From NCBI GenBank assembly GCA_003133345.1, contig PKXB01000222.1:1463-18418 (forward strand): 16,956 nt of DNA, written 5' to 3'. This document shows, one piece after another, positions 1-6,832 of this stretch. The position numbers and the translations under genes were made by a program. The stretch comes from Hyphomicrobiales bacterium (lineage in GTDB: Bacteria > Pseudomonadota > Alphaproteobacteria > Rhizobiales > Xanthobacteraceae). How positions within the stretch are numbered: the stretch's first letter is position 1; each line of letters opens with the position of its first letter. The notes beneath the pieces are model-generated. The model saw nothing but the letters and a program-made list of their open reading frames with translations, was not told the DNA's origin and searched no databases.

Positions 1-561
1 TCCCTCATTGCTCTTCGGCCGCGGCCGCTGCGGAAGATAGTCGGCGACCACCTGCGCAGCCTCGGCGATCGACGCGAACCCTTCCTTGGCGTTTGCCCGC
101 ATGAAGCCGAGAACCTTTGCAACGCCGCTCAGGTCCACGCGCGGGGTGATGTCGACAAGAACCAGCGCGGAGAAGACATGAACGCCCTTGTCGCGTTCGG
201 ACTCACCTTCAGCGAGAAGCGAAGCAATGCCGCCGAGTGAGGCACCAATTGCTATCGGCTTTGCGCCCGAGCGGCGGGCGAGTTTGGCGGCAACGACCTT
301 TGCGTCGGCGGCATAATCCGAGAATTCGTAGGCGCCGTTCGCCACCCAGTCGGAGTCTCCATGGCCGCGTTGATCGAGCGCATAGGCTGTATGACCCTTG
401 CGCGCGATCTCTTGCGCGGTTTTATGCCAGGCGTGGCGGGTCTGGCCGCCGCCATGCAGCAACAGCACAGGCGAGCCGCTGTCGCCGAACACGTCGGCGA
501 CGAGTTTATTGCCGGCGGCGCCGATGAAGGTCGCGGTGGCGGGCGTGAGGTGCCGAGTCAT
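1..561 (-). CDS. alpha/beta hydrolase, C-terminus cut by window edge
   Basis: The frame reads without a stop from ATG at 561 to the left edge, giving 187 residues. It shows the alpha/beta hydrolase layout: an oxyanion-region HGGG at about 36-39, the ALDQRGHGDS strand and turn at about 61-70, and the nucleophile elbow G-A-S-L-G-G at 106-111 with Ser108 as presumed nucleophile. The catalytic Asp and His would lie in the missing part. The family hydrolyses esters, epoxides, C-C bonds or haloalkanes, so the substrate cannot be named. No clear Shine-Dalgarno site precedes the ATG. The gene is separated from the catabolic cluster by about 420 non-coding bases and lies beyond the tRNA remnant, so it may be core chromosome or part of a neighbouring element rather than of the pathway. 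Confidence 0.85.
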   Translation of the reverse strand, partial: MTRHLTPATATFIGAAGNKLVADVFGDSGSPVLLLHGGGQTRHAWHKTAQEIARKGHTAYALDQRGHGDSDWVANGAYEFSDYAADAKVVAAKLARRSGAKPIAIGASLGGIASLLAEGESERDKGVHVFSALVLVDITPRVDLSGVAKVLGFMRANAKEGFASIAEAAQVVADYLPQRPRPKSNEG

Positions 562-631
562 GGCGGTCGCGAATGCCTATCAGATTGGATGGCAGCGTGG
601 GGAGAACAAAATAAGACTTTCATCGCATCCA

Positions 632-650
632 TGTTGCATCCGTGTTGCAT
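632..650 (+). repeat. paired TGTTGCAT boxes, left of the tRNA remnant
   Basis: TGTTGCAT occurs at 632-639 and again at 643-650, an 11-base (one helical turn) period. The same arrangement recurs at 885-903 on the other side of the tRNA remnant. Repeated short boxes at helical spacing near an attachment core resemble integrase or excisionase arm-type binding sites. That role is inferred. Confidence 0.45.
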
Positions 651-798
651 GGAGAAAATTGCACGCGACGAAAAAGCGCTGAAACACGCGGACTTTATTG
701 TAATGGACGAAATTAGGCCCGATAGCCTAAACCAGCGCCTGAAAAAATAGTGGTCGGCTTCAAGGCTTTGAAAACGTGAGAATAATTCCTGAAGATGC

Positions 799-848
799 TA
801 GCGGTCCCGAGAGGAGGTCGAACCTCCGACCTTCGGTTTAGGAAACCG
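799..848 (-). pseudogene. 3' remnant of tRNA-Arg(CCT), candidate att site
   Basis: Read on the minus strand this matches tRNA positions about 28 to 76. The anticodon loop is TTCCTAA (838-844, anticodon CCT), with four stem pairs and an A-A mismatch at the stem base. A five-base variable loop follows (828-832), then a T-arm (810-827) and the acceptor 3' strand (803-809). No D-arm or acceptor 5' half follows beyond 849, so it cannot be a working tRNA. It is also decayed: the T-loop has eight bases instead of seven, and the CCA reads CTA. A near-identical 3' end with a proper seven-base T-loop and CCA lies at 16936-16956 in the same orientation. This is the usual footprint of an element integrated at a tRNA 3' end. 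Confidence 0.75.
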
Positions 849-884
849 TTTCGGCCATCAATTTATCAATGACTTACGCCCAAA

Positions 885-903
885 TGTTGCAAATGTGTTG
901 CAT
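885..903 (+). repeat. paired TGTTGCA boxes, right of the tRNA remnant
   Basis: TGTTGCAA at 885-892 and TGTTGCAT at 896-903 repeat the 11-base spacing seen at 632-650. The ten-base string TGTTGCATCC is identical at 632-641 and 896-905. This pair lies about 40 bases inside the inferred island end. A role as integrase arm sites is inferred. Confidence 0.45.
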
Positions 904-985
904 CCATTTCGACGCCGGGAATTCTGATCGCACTTACCAGATTCGTATGGCGGGGCCACGGCCAAGCTGCCAGTCCCGCCTGCCA

Positions 986-1852
986 TCACACCTCGGCATA
1001 GCGCCGCTCGAACTCCCACACGTCGGCGAAGCCCATGAGCTCATGCAATTGCGCCATCGTATATGCCGCCACGGGCGATCCCTCGTTCGAGCCATGCTCT
1101 TGCAGATAGAGAAAGTTCGCCTCGATCGCCGCGCATGCTACCGCCATGCCTGCGACCGGATAAATCGCCACATTGAACCCGTAGGTTTGGAGCCGCTCCG
1201 CCGACACCACCGGCGACTTACCGGTCGGCACCATGTTGGCCATCAGCCATGCCTCGATCTCGCCGCCAACGCGCTTGAATTCGTCATCGCTCTCCGGCGA
1301 TTCGACGAAGACGATGTCGGCGCCGGCACCCGCATAGGCCTTGCCGCGCGCAATCGCCTCTGCGAGACCGAGCCCAGTACGCGCGTCGGTACGAGCGATG
1401 ATCAGCGTATCGGCGTGCCTGCGCGCGTCTACTGCGACCTCGATCTTGCGGCACATGTCGGCAATCGGGATGACACGGCGGTTCGGGGTGTGGCCGCATT
1501 TCTTCGGCATTTCCTGATCCTCGATCTGGATCGCCTGCACCCCGGCCGCCTCGTATCCTCGCACCGTCTGCCGCACGTTAAGAAGGCCGCCGAAGCCGGT
1601 GTCGGCATCGGCGATCAAGGGCGTGGCGGTGCCTTCGGCGATGGTGCGCGCCCGCTCGACCATGTCGCGGTAGGTCACGAGTCCGGCGTCGGCCAATCCG
1701 AGATGCGAGCCGGACACGCCATAGCCCGTCATATACAGGGCCTTGAACCCAATACGATCGGCGATTCTGGCAGAGATCATCTCGAACACCCCGGGGGCGA
1801 CCACGAACTCGCCGCGCCCGAGAATGTCCTTGAGATGCAGCGAAGTTGTCAT
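986..1852 (-). CDS. ICL/PEP-mutase superfamily lyase (methylisocitrate/dimethylmalate lyase type)
   Basis: This 288-residue protein has the ICL/PEPM fold markers: VAPG at about 18-21, the Mg2+-site motif DADTG at 82-86, IQIEDQ at 108-113, the catalytic loop K-K-C-G-H at 117-121 and ARTDA at 153-157. The Cys of that loop is typical of true C-C lyases such as isocitrate, 2-methylisocitrate and 2,3-dimethylmalate lyase; PEP mutases lack it. Members cleave a 2-hydroxydicarboxylate into a 2-oxo acid and a carboxylate. The length is normal. The frame stays open far upstream, but the ATG at 1852 overlaps the permease stop by ATGA, which implies translational coupling and fixes the start. It is the last gene of the TauA-type importer operon. 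The sequence differs clearly from the second lyase at 8372-9271. The substrate is unknown. Confidence 0.88.
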   Translation of the reverse strand: MTTSLHLKDILGRGEFVVAPGVFEMISARIADRIGFKALYMTGYGVSGSHLGLADAGLVTYRDMVERARTIAEGTATPLIADADTGFGGLLNVRQTVRGYEAAGVQAIQIEDQEMPKKCGHTPNRRVIPIADMCRKIEVAVDARRHADTLIIARTDARTGLGLAEAIARGKAYAGAGADIVFVESPESDDEFKRVGGEIEAWLMANMVPTGKSPVVSAERLQTYGFNVAIYPVAGMAVACAAIEANFLYLQEHGSNEGSPVAAYTMAQLHELMGFADVWEFERRYAEV

Positions 1853-2670
1853 TGCGAGTCTCCCGATTGTGCAATCACGCTCTGGTGCAGACGGCGATCG
1901 ATCACGAGTAGCACGGAAGAAGCGGCGGTTGCGAGCACTATGAGAAAGAGCGCTAGCGCCATCACGGTGGCAACGTCGTTCGTTTCCATTGCTTTCACCA
2001 GCATGTATCCAATGCCGCGCTGCGATGCGAACATCTCCCCGATCAGCGTCCCCAACAGGGTCAAGGAAAAACCGATGCGAAAGCCGGAAACAATCTCCGG
2101 CAGCGCGGCGGGAACGATGATGTTCGAGGCGGTCTGCATTCCGCTCAGCCGCATGGCGCGCGCGGCACGGAAATAGACGCCGTTGATGTTGCGCACGCCG
2201 TTCATGGTAAAAATGATGACCGGGATGATCCCGTGGATCACCCCGAAGGCGATCTTGGCCGAAATACCGAGGCCGAACAGCAATAGGATGACGGGGTAGA
2301 GCGTGATCTTGGGAATCGAATAGAGCGCGACCAGGATCGGCGCCGCCACCTGTCCGGACAGTCGGTGCGCGCCGAGCGCTACGCCAATGGTCAAGCCGCC
2401 GGCGAGCGCGATGATCAGCGCCGTGCCGAATGCACGGCCGGTCTCCCAGGCGTGGGCGGGAAAGTCGGGATCCGCCATGATTGCAGAGAGTCGGCGGGCG
2501 GTTTCGAGCGGGGAGGTCAACACCTCGTGCCCGATGATCAGCGTGGCGACCTGCCACACGATCAGCATACCCGTGATCAGCAGCACGGTATCGGCGAGCG
2601 CGGACCAACCACGCGACCGCGCGTGCTCTGCCGCCGGAACCGCCGGATCAATATCCACCGCGCCGGGCAT
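1849..2670 (-). CDS. ABC transporter permease, SsuC/TauC family (permease 1)
   Basis: This 273-residue inner-membrane protein has a short polar N-terminus, a first hydrophobic segment at about 27-48, and several more membrane spans. The cytoplasmic EAA-like loop (ARAMRLSGMQ followed by IIVPAALPEI) is where the ATPase docks. It belongs to the binding-protein-dependent permeases of the nitrate/sulfonate/taurine/pyrimidine group. Its start overlaps the end of permease 2 by 23 bases, and its stop overlaps the lyase start by ATGA, so it is firmly inside the operon. The two permeases are clearly different proteins, so the pore is probably a heterodimer rather than the homodimer usual in SsuABC and TauABC. 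Confidence 0.88.
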   Translation of the reverse strand: MPGAVDIDPAVPAAEHARSRGWSALADTVLLITGMLIVWQVATLIIGHEVLTSPLETARRLSAIMADPDFPAHAWETGRAFGTALIIALAGGLTIGVALGAHRLSGQVAAPILVALYSIPKITLYPVILLLFGLGISAKIAFGVIHGIIPVIIFTMNGVRNINGVYFRAARAMRLSGMQTASNIIVPAALPEIVSGFRIGFSLTLLGTLIGEMFASQRGIGYMLVKAMETNDVATVMALALFLIVLATAASSVLLVIDRRLHQSVIAQSGDSQ

Positions 2671-3403
2671 AGAGCCGCTGCTCCCAAATCCACAATTGCA
2701 TGTTGATGCCGCCCACGATCAAGAACAGCAGCAGCATAAGGCCATACATCGTCTCATTGTCGAACGAGTTGTAGGCGAAGGCGATGGCGTGACCCAGTCC
2801 GGCGCCCGACAGTACGAACTCGCCCGCGATCACACCGATGAAGGAATAGACGACGGCAAACTTTGCGCCGGTGAAAAGCCAGGGCGCCGCGGCCGGCAGC
2901 ATGATGAAAAAGATATGCTGCAACGGCGTCAGCTTCATCACCGCCGCTGTGCGCCGCACGCCGCGCGGAACCCGCGACAGTCCATCGAGCGTGTTGATGA
3001 TGACCGCCGTCACTGCGAAGACAAAGCCGATCGCCACCAATGGCCAACGATTGAGGCCGAATAGCACGATGAACACGGGATAGAACACGAAGGCAGGCAC
3101 CGCGTAGTAGCTCGCCAGAAATGGATCGAGCGTGCGGCGCAGTCGCGGCAGACGGTATAGTGCCGCCCCAACCGCGAAGCCGACGACGATCGCAAGACCG
3201 ATCGACTGAGCCACGCTCGCGAGCGTGATCAGGATGTGCCCGCGCATCTCGGCGGAGCCGAGCGCCTGCCAGGCACCGGCCGCCATCGCCGTCGGAGCGA
3301 TGATCGTTTGGCGGCTGACGAAACCGAGCCGGCAGGCGCCTTCGAGCAGCGCAAGCGCCGCGATGATCAGTGCCCACCGGAGCTTGCCGGGCCTCGTCAT
3401 CAT
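2648..3403 (-). CDS. ABC transporter permease, SsuC/TauC family (permease 2)
   Basis: The protein has about 251 residues and roughly six hydrophobic segments. Its EAA-like loop (AAVMKLTPLQ followed by IMLPAAAPWL) is near the middle of the C-terminal half. The open frame extends upstream to 3640, but that part lies entirely inside the ATPase gene and reads as arginine-rich nonsense. The start is therefore placed at ATG 3403, which overlaps the ATPase stop as ATGA and has a G-rich Shine-Dalgarno stretch just before it. ATG 3400 directly follows and is an equal alternative. It acts with permease 1, the ATPase and the binding protein as an importer. Confidence 0.87.
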   Translation of the reverse strand: MMTRPGKLRWALIIAALALLEGACRLGFVSRQTIIAPTAMAAGAWQALGSAEMRGHILITLASVAQSIGLAIVVGFAVGAALYRLPRLRRTLDPFLASYYAVPAFVFYPVFIVLFGLNRWPLVAIGFVFAVTAVIINTLDGLSRVPRGVRRTAAVMKLTPLQHIFFIMLPAAAPWLFTGAKFAVVYSFIGVIAGEFVLSGAGLGHAIAFAYNSFDNETMYGLMLLLFLIVGGINMQLWIWEQRLYARRGGY

Positions 3404-4200
3404 CCCCCCGCGAGCGCTTTGAGCGATTGGCCACGCAGCATTTCCCAGAGACGGCCAGTGACACGGCCGAAGGCGGGATCGGAGACAATGCGGCTGTCGC
3501 GTTCGCGCGGCCAGGCCGTGTCGACGAGATCGATGAAGACACCCGGGCGCGCCGACATAACGCCGATCCGGTCCGATAGCAGCGCGGCCTCGTCGAGGGA
3601 GTGGGTTATGAGAAAAACTGTAGCGTCGGTCAGCCGCCACAAATCGAGCAGCTCGTCGCCCATCAGCAAGCGGGTCTGCTGATCGAGCGCGCCGAAGGGT
3701 TCATCGAGCAGTAGCAGCCGTGGCCGGGTCACCAGGGTGCGGGCGATGCACAGACGCTGGCGCATACCGCCCGACAACTGTGCCGGGTAGGCGCCGGCGA
3801 AGGATTGGAGGCCCACGGCCGCGAGCGTCGGATCGACCCGCTCGCGGATGTCCTTCTCGGCCATGCCGGCGCGGCGCAATGCAAACGCGGCGTTATCGTA
3901 CACGGAGAGCCAGGGGAAGCTGGCATCCTCCTGAAACACCACGCCGATGCCGTCGGGAACTTCGCCGGCGACCGGACGTCCCTCGAAGGTGATCGTGCCG
4001 GCGGTGGGGCGCGCCAGCCCGGCGACCAGATCGAGCAGAGTCGATTTACCGCAGCCGGACGGACCAACGACTGAGAAGAATTCGCCGCGCCGCAAATCGA
4101 GATCGAGCGGGCCCAGCGCATGAAGAGGCTTCTGCTGTTCGACCGCAGGAAATACGCGCGTGACCCCACGCAAGCACAACTGGACGGACGACGTATTCAT
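3400..4200 (-). CDS. ABC transporter ATP-binding protein, SsuB/TauB family
   Basis: This 266-residue cytoplasmic ATPase shows every expected motif: Walker A G-P-S-G-C-G-K-S-T at 46-54, a Q-loop in FQEDASFPW, signature LSGGMRQR, Walker B LLLLDEPFGALD and the H-loop ITHSLDEA. These features, with the FPW after the Q-loop, fit the nitrate/sulfonate/taurine branch. The ATG at 4200 begins 19 bases after the binding-protein stop; the ribosome-binding site is weak, so coupling to upstream translation is likely. The stop overlaps the permease 2 start. Confidence 0.93.
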   Translation of the reverse strand: MNTSSVQLCLRGVTRVFPAVEQQKPLHALGPLDLDLRRGEFFSVVGPSGCGKSTLLDLVAGLARPTAGTITFEGRPVAGEVPDGIGVVFQEDASFPWLSVYDNAAFALRRAGMAEKDIRERVDPTLAAVGLQSFAGAYPAQLSGGMRQRLCIARTLVTRPRLLLLDEPFGALDQQTRLLMGDELLDLWRLTDATVFLITHSLDEAALLSDRIGVMSARPGVFIDLVDTAWPRERDSRIVSDPAFGRVTGRLWEMLRGQSLKALAGG

Positions 4201-4219
4201 CCCGGGCGTGGTGACCAGA

Positions 4220-5212
4220 TCAGTTGCGCGGTTTTGCGGACTTCAAATCGGCCGGCAGATAGCTCTCGTCCACGATCGCCGACCAATCGAATGGACCCGC
4301 ACTGATCGCCTTGACCAGCTGCAGCCCCTTCAGCATCACGTTCATGCCCTCATAGTCGAAATCACCGGCACTCCAGTAAGTACCCTTCACGGCCAGGATA
4401 TCGGCAATTGCCGCTTTCGCGATCGCCACGTCGATCTTGTACTCCTTGGCCATGATCGTGGCGGCTTCATCCGGGTGCTGCTTGATGAACTCAACGCCCT
4501 TGCGCCGTGCCTGAATAATGCCGCGGATCAGGTCGGGGTTCTTCTTGAGAAAATCGGTCCCTACGACACCAACCGTCTGAGTCACGCGCGGCGCCCAGTC
4601 TGCCGAATTGAAGACCGGCCGGAAGTTGTTTTTTTCCTTCGCCCATACCGGCTGCGTCGCATAGGTAATATCGACGCCACCTTCGCGCACCGCCGTTACC
4701 CCCGCGCCGATGCTACCGACCGACAGGCGCTCGACCTGCCCGGTCAGCCCGTTGGCGTCGAGCATCATGGTCGTGACCATGTCGGTTACCGACTTCGGGC
4801 TTGAATATCCGAGCCGTTTGCCCTTAAGGTCCTGGACCGTCCGGATGCGCTCGTCGCCCTTCTTGGTGAACCATACCTGGTCGGCGACGCTCAGCACGCC
4901 GGCGTGGACGATGGTCATCTCCACGCCCTGCTGCACTGCGGCGATGACAGCGGGAAGCGCAACTTCTCCATAGGGCAGTTCGGATGCAAGCACGTTGCGC
5001 ACCGTGGTGCCACCGCCCGCCGACGTCAGGAACCCTGTAACATCGAGGCCGATCTCCTTGAAATAACCCTTCTCCTTGGCGATGGCATAGGGCACGCCAT
5101 ACATGCCGGTGCCAAAATGGGTCACGTTGAGATCGACCGCGGCCGCCGAAATCGTGCCGACGACGAGAACTGCGACCGACAGCGCGGCCACCCTGGTGAC
5201 GCGGATGCTCAT
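4220..5212 (-). CDS. ABC transporter substrate-binding protein, NMT1/TauA/SsuA family
   Basis: This 330-residue periplasmic protein begins with a Sec signal peptide: Arg residues at 4 and 7, a hydrophobic core at 8-21, and probable cleavage after A-A-A at 23-25. The mature part has the NMT1/THI5-like pattern, with YAIAKEKGYFKEIGLDV near the N-terminus, DLKGKRLGYSS mid-protein, and a helical C-lobe with PDEAATIMAKEY. Relatives bind sulfonates, nitrate, aromatic acids, pyrimidines or riboflavin precursors, so the ligand is not predictable. A strong Shine-Dalgarno run (GGGAGGAG) sits about five bases before the ATG. It is the first gene of the five-gene importer-lyase unit. The 80 bases upstream are shared with a truncated plus-strand lyase gene. 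Confidence 0.9.
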   Translation of the reverse strand: MSIRVTRVAALSVAVLVVGTISAAAVDLNVTHFGTGMYGVPYAIAKEKGYFKEIGLDVTGFLTSAGGGTTVRNVLASELPYGEVALPAVIAAVQQGVEMTIVHAGVLSVADQVWFTKKGDERIRTVQDLKGKRLGYSSPKSVTDMVTTMMLDANGLTGQVERLSVGSIGAGVTAVREGGVDITYATQPVWAKEKNNFRPVFNSADWAPRVTQTVGVVGTDFLKKNPDLIRGIIQARRKGVEFIKQHPDEAATIMAKEYKIDVAIAKAAIADILAVKGTYWSAGDFDYEGMNVMLKGLQLVKAISAGPFDWSAIVDESYLPADLKSAKPRN

Positions 5213-5293
5213 GACACTCCTCCCTTATTTATCGTTGCTACCTCAAGGCCGGGGCATCCTATTACTGTGACCCGACCGAGCGGAGAGGGTAAT

Positions 5294-5392
5294 ATGATCC
5301 CGTCACAAGTTCGACCTACTCAGCGACTCAAGTCAATCCTCTCGGCCCGGCAGGCGATCGTCGTCCCCGGAGCGGCCAATGCCATTTTGCGA
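5294..5392 (+). pseudogene. N-terminal stub of a further ICL/PEPM-family lyase
   Basis: ATG 5294 has a good Shine-Dalgarno stretch (GGAGAGGG) just upstream. The first 33 residues contain LKSILSARQAIVVPGAANA, which is the typical opening of ICL/PEPM lyases (compare LKDILGRGEFVVAPGV and the LIAPGVYDAL region in the two intact lyases here). After residue 33 the resemblance stops. The frame then runs on antisense through the 3' end of the FAD gene to a stop at 5491 with no family features. The break falls at the base next to the FAD gene stop codon (5393-5395). This is best read as a recombination junction that removed about 90 percent of a third lyase. The VPGAANA motif differs from both intact paralogues, so the stub is not a local copy of either. 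Confidence 0.65.
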
Positions 5393-6793
5393 TCAACGAG
5401 ATGCTTGAGCGGCCGCAGCCTGGCCGGCCAAACGGCCAAGGACAGTTGCGGTCAAAAGACCATTGCCGGACAGATAACCCGCCGCGCTTGAGCCCGATAC
5501 GCCGGCCGCCGCTCCGCCAGCCGCAAATAGATTTGAAAAAGATGTTCCATCCCTGCGCCTGACACGACCAACGGCATCGATCGAGAGACCGCCTTGGGTG
5601 TGAAACAATGCGCCGGTCACCTTGACCGCACAGAGAGGAGCAAGACAAAGCTGCCCCGGCGCGAATTGACGCCCGAAGCGATCTTTCCCGCTCGTTGCCT
5701 TTAGACTTTCGACTTCCGTCCACTCCGACGCGAAAGCCGTGGCAGGGATGTGCATGGCGTCCGCGAGGTCTTCAACGTTGCGGCCGGTCAGAATCGCACT
5801 AGCCCGTTCCGCGACGCGGAAGTCCTCAAACTGCCGCGCAACTGATGCAATGCGCGCGTCGAATACGCTCCAGGCAATTTCACCTGGCTGGCGAAGGACG
5901 TCCGCGGCTTGTTCGGAATAGCCCCGCGATTCATCGCAGAAACGCCGGCCGTCGCGGTTGATCTGAATGCCACCCTGCATAATCACGGCCCAGGTGATCA
6001 GAATATTGTGAGGCGTCGCGAGCGACCCGTGGCCTTGATAGGCGCCGAGATAAGCAAGTTGCGCGCCGAGTGCGTCACCCCAGATGACGGCATCACCGCG
6101 ATTTCCCGGGTGGCCAAAATAGAGCGCGTCGGCCATTTCCGGAATGAAGCGGCGAACCAGCTCGGGATTGCCGCCATAGCCGTTGCACGCAAGGATCAAC
6201 GCCTCGCAGCCAATGCGTTCGCGCGTACCGTCGGCGGCAACGATCTCCACGCCGCTGATAAGACCATCTGGCTTCGTCAACAGCACCTCAGCCACGCGTT
6301 CGGATAAAATGGAAATGTCATTGGCTTCGACGGCGCTGCGCAACCGATTGATCAATTCCAATCCGGTGCGTGTCGGCAATCCATGCATCCGCATGGCCGA
6401 GTGGCCCGGATAGTTGAAATTGTCGATCACGTCGAACGGCAAGCCGTAGCGATCCGCCAGCCATTCGATCAGCATGCCTGCGCCCTGCGCGACCGCATCG
6501 ACGACGGCGCCATCCGCCTCGCCTTTCGCCTTACGCTGAATGTCGGCGGCGAACAGTTGCGGGCTGTCCGCGATGCCTTTGGCGCGCTGGAAACGCGTGC
6601 CTGCGGCGGGAATGAGCCCGGCCGACAGCGCCGTCGATCCCGCCGGCACGGCGTCGCGCTCGATCAGCACCGCATCGACTCCGGCTTCCTTGGCGGCAAG
6701 CGCCGCGCACAGCCCAGCAGCGCCGGCACCGACGATCAGCAGCGGTGTTTCGCCGGTGAATTCTTCGTCCGCTGTAATCGTCACCGTGCTCAT
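5393..6793 (-). CDS. FAD-dependent oxidoreductase, fumarate reductase/tricarballylate dehydrogenase-like (FAD_binding_2)
   Basis: This 466-residue flavoprotein has an N-terminal Rossmann motif V-G-A-G-A-A-G-L at 21-28 with the ribose-binding Glu at about 45. A capping domain follows, then the H-T-Q-G-G-L-S-I-D motif near 385-395 and the C-terminal FAD-closing segment ending in LGRLAG. The family adds or removes hydrogen across a C-C bond next to a carboxyl or carbonyl group (fumarate reductase, TcuA, 3-ketosteroid dehydrogenase). The Arg expected in fumarate reductases (N-R-x-G-G-N) is replaced: the segment reads G-Y-L-S-G-N. The substrate is therefore probably not plain fumarate or succinate. 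The start at 6793 has GAGG five bases upstream and lies 39 bases after the amidohydrolase. It is the last gene of the liv-catabolic operon, and its stop abuts the truncated lyase. Confidence 0.85.
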   Translation of the reverse strand: MSTVTITADEEFTGETPLLIVGAGAAGLCAALAAKEAGVDAVLIERDAVPAGSTALSAGLIPAAGTRFQRAKGIADSPQLFAADIQRKAKGEADGAVVDAVAQGAGMLIEWLADRYGLPFDVIDNFNYPGHSAMRMHGLPTRTGLELINRLRSAVEANDISILSERVAEVLLTKPDGLISGVEIVAADGTRERIGCEALILACNGYGGNPELVRRFIPEMADALYFGHPGNRGDAVIWGDALGAQLAYLGAYQGHGSLATPHNILITWAVIMQGGIQINRDGRRFCDESRGYSEQAADVLRQPGEIAWSVFDARIASVARQFEDFRVAERASAILTGRNVEDLADAMHIPATAFASEWTEVESLKATSGKDRFGRQFAPGQLCLAPLCAVKVTGALFHTQGGLSIDAVGRVRRRDGTSFSNLFAAGGAAAGVSGSSAAGYLSGNGLLTATVLGRLAGQAAAAQASR

Positions 6794-6832
6794 TATGCCT
6801 CAAAGTCAAGCATCATCGCGCATTAAAACAGT

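Larger units (their letters stand above)
562..985. other. non-coding stretch with tRNA remnant and paired TGTTGCA boxes
   Basis: No convincing gene lies between the hydrolase start and the stop codon of the first lyase. Short open frames here have no Shine-Dalgarno site and no recognisable domain. The region is more AT-rich than its surroundings. It holds a degenerate tRNA 3' remnant (799-848) and two pairs of TGTTGCA boxes (632-650 and 885-903), each pair with an 11-base period. I see no clear rho-independent terminator for the lyase operon that ends at 986. Confidence 0.7.

Noticed and set aside
869..2176. Long plus-strand open frame of 435 codons
   Set aside because: It is antisense to the first lyase and permease 1, both of which show clear family motifs. 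Its own translation is Arg/His-rich with no domain and no ribosome-binding site.
1853..2608. N-terminal extension of the first lyase to 540 residues
   Set aside because: The extension lies in another frame of permease 1 and reads as Arg-rich nonsense. The lyase proper begins at ATG 1852 with an ATGA overlap.
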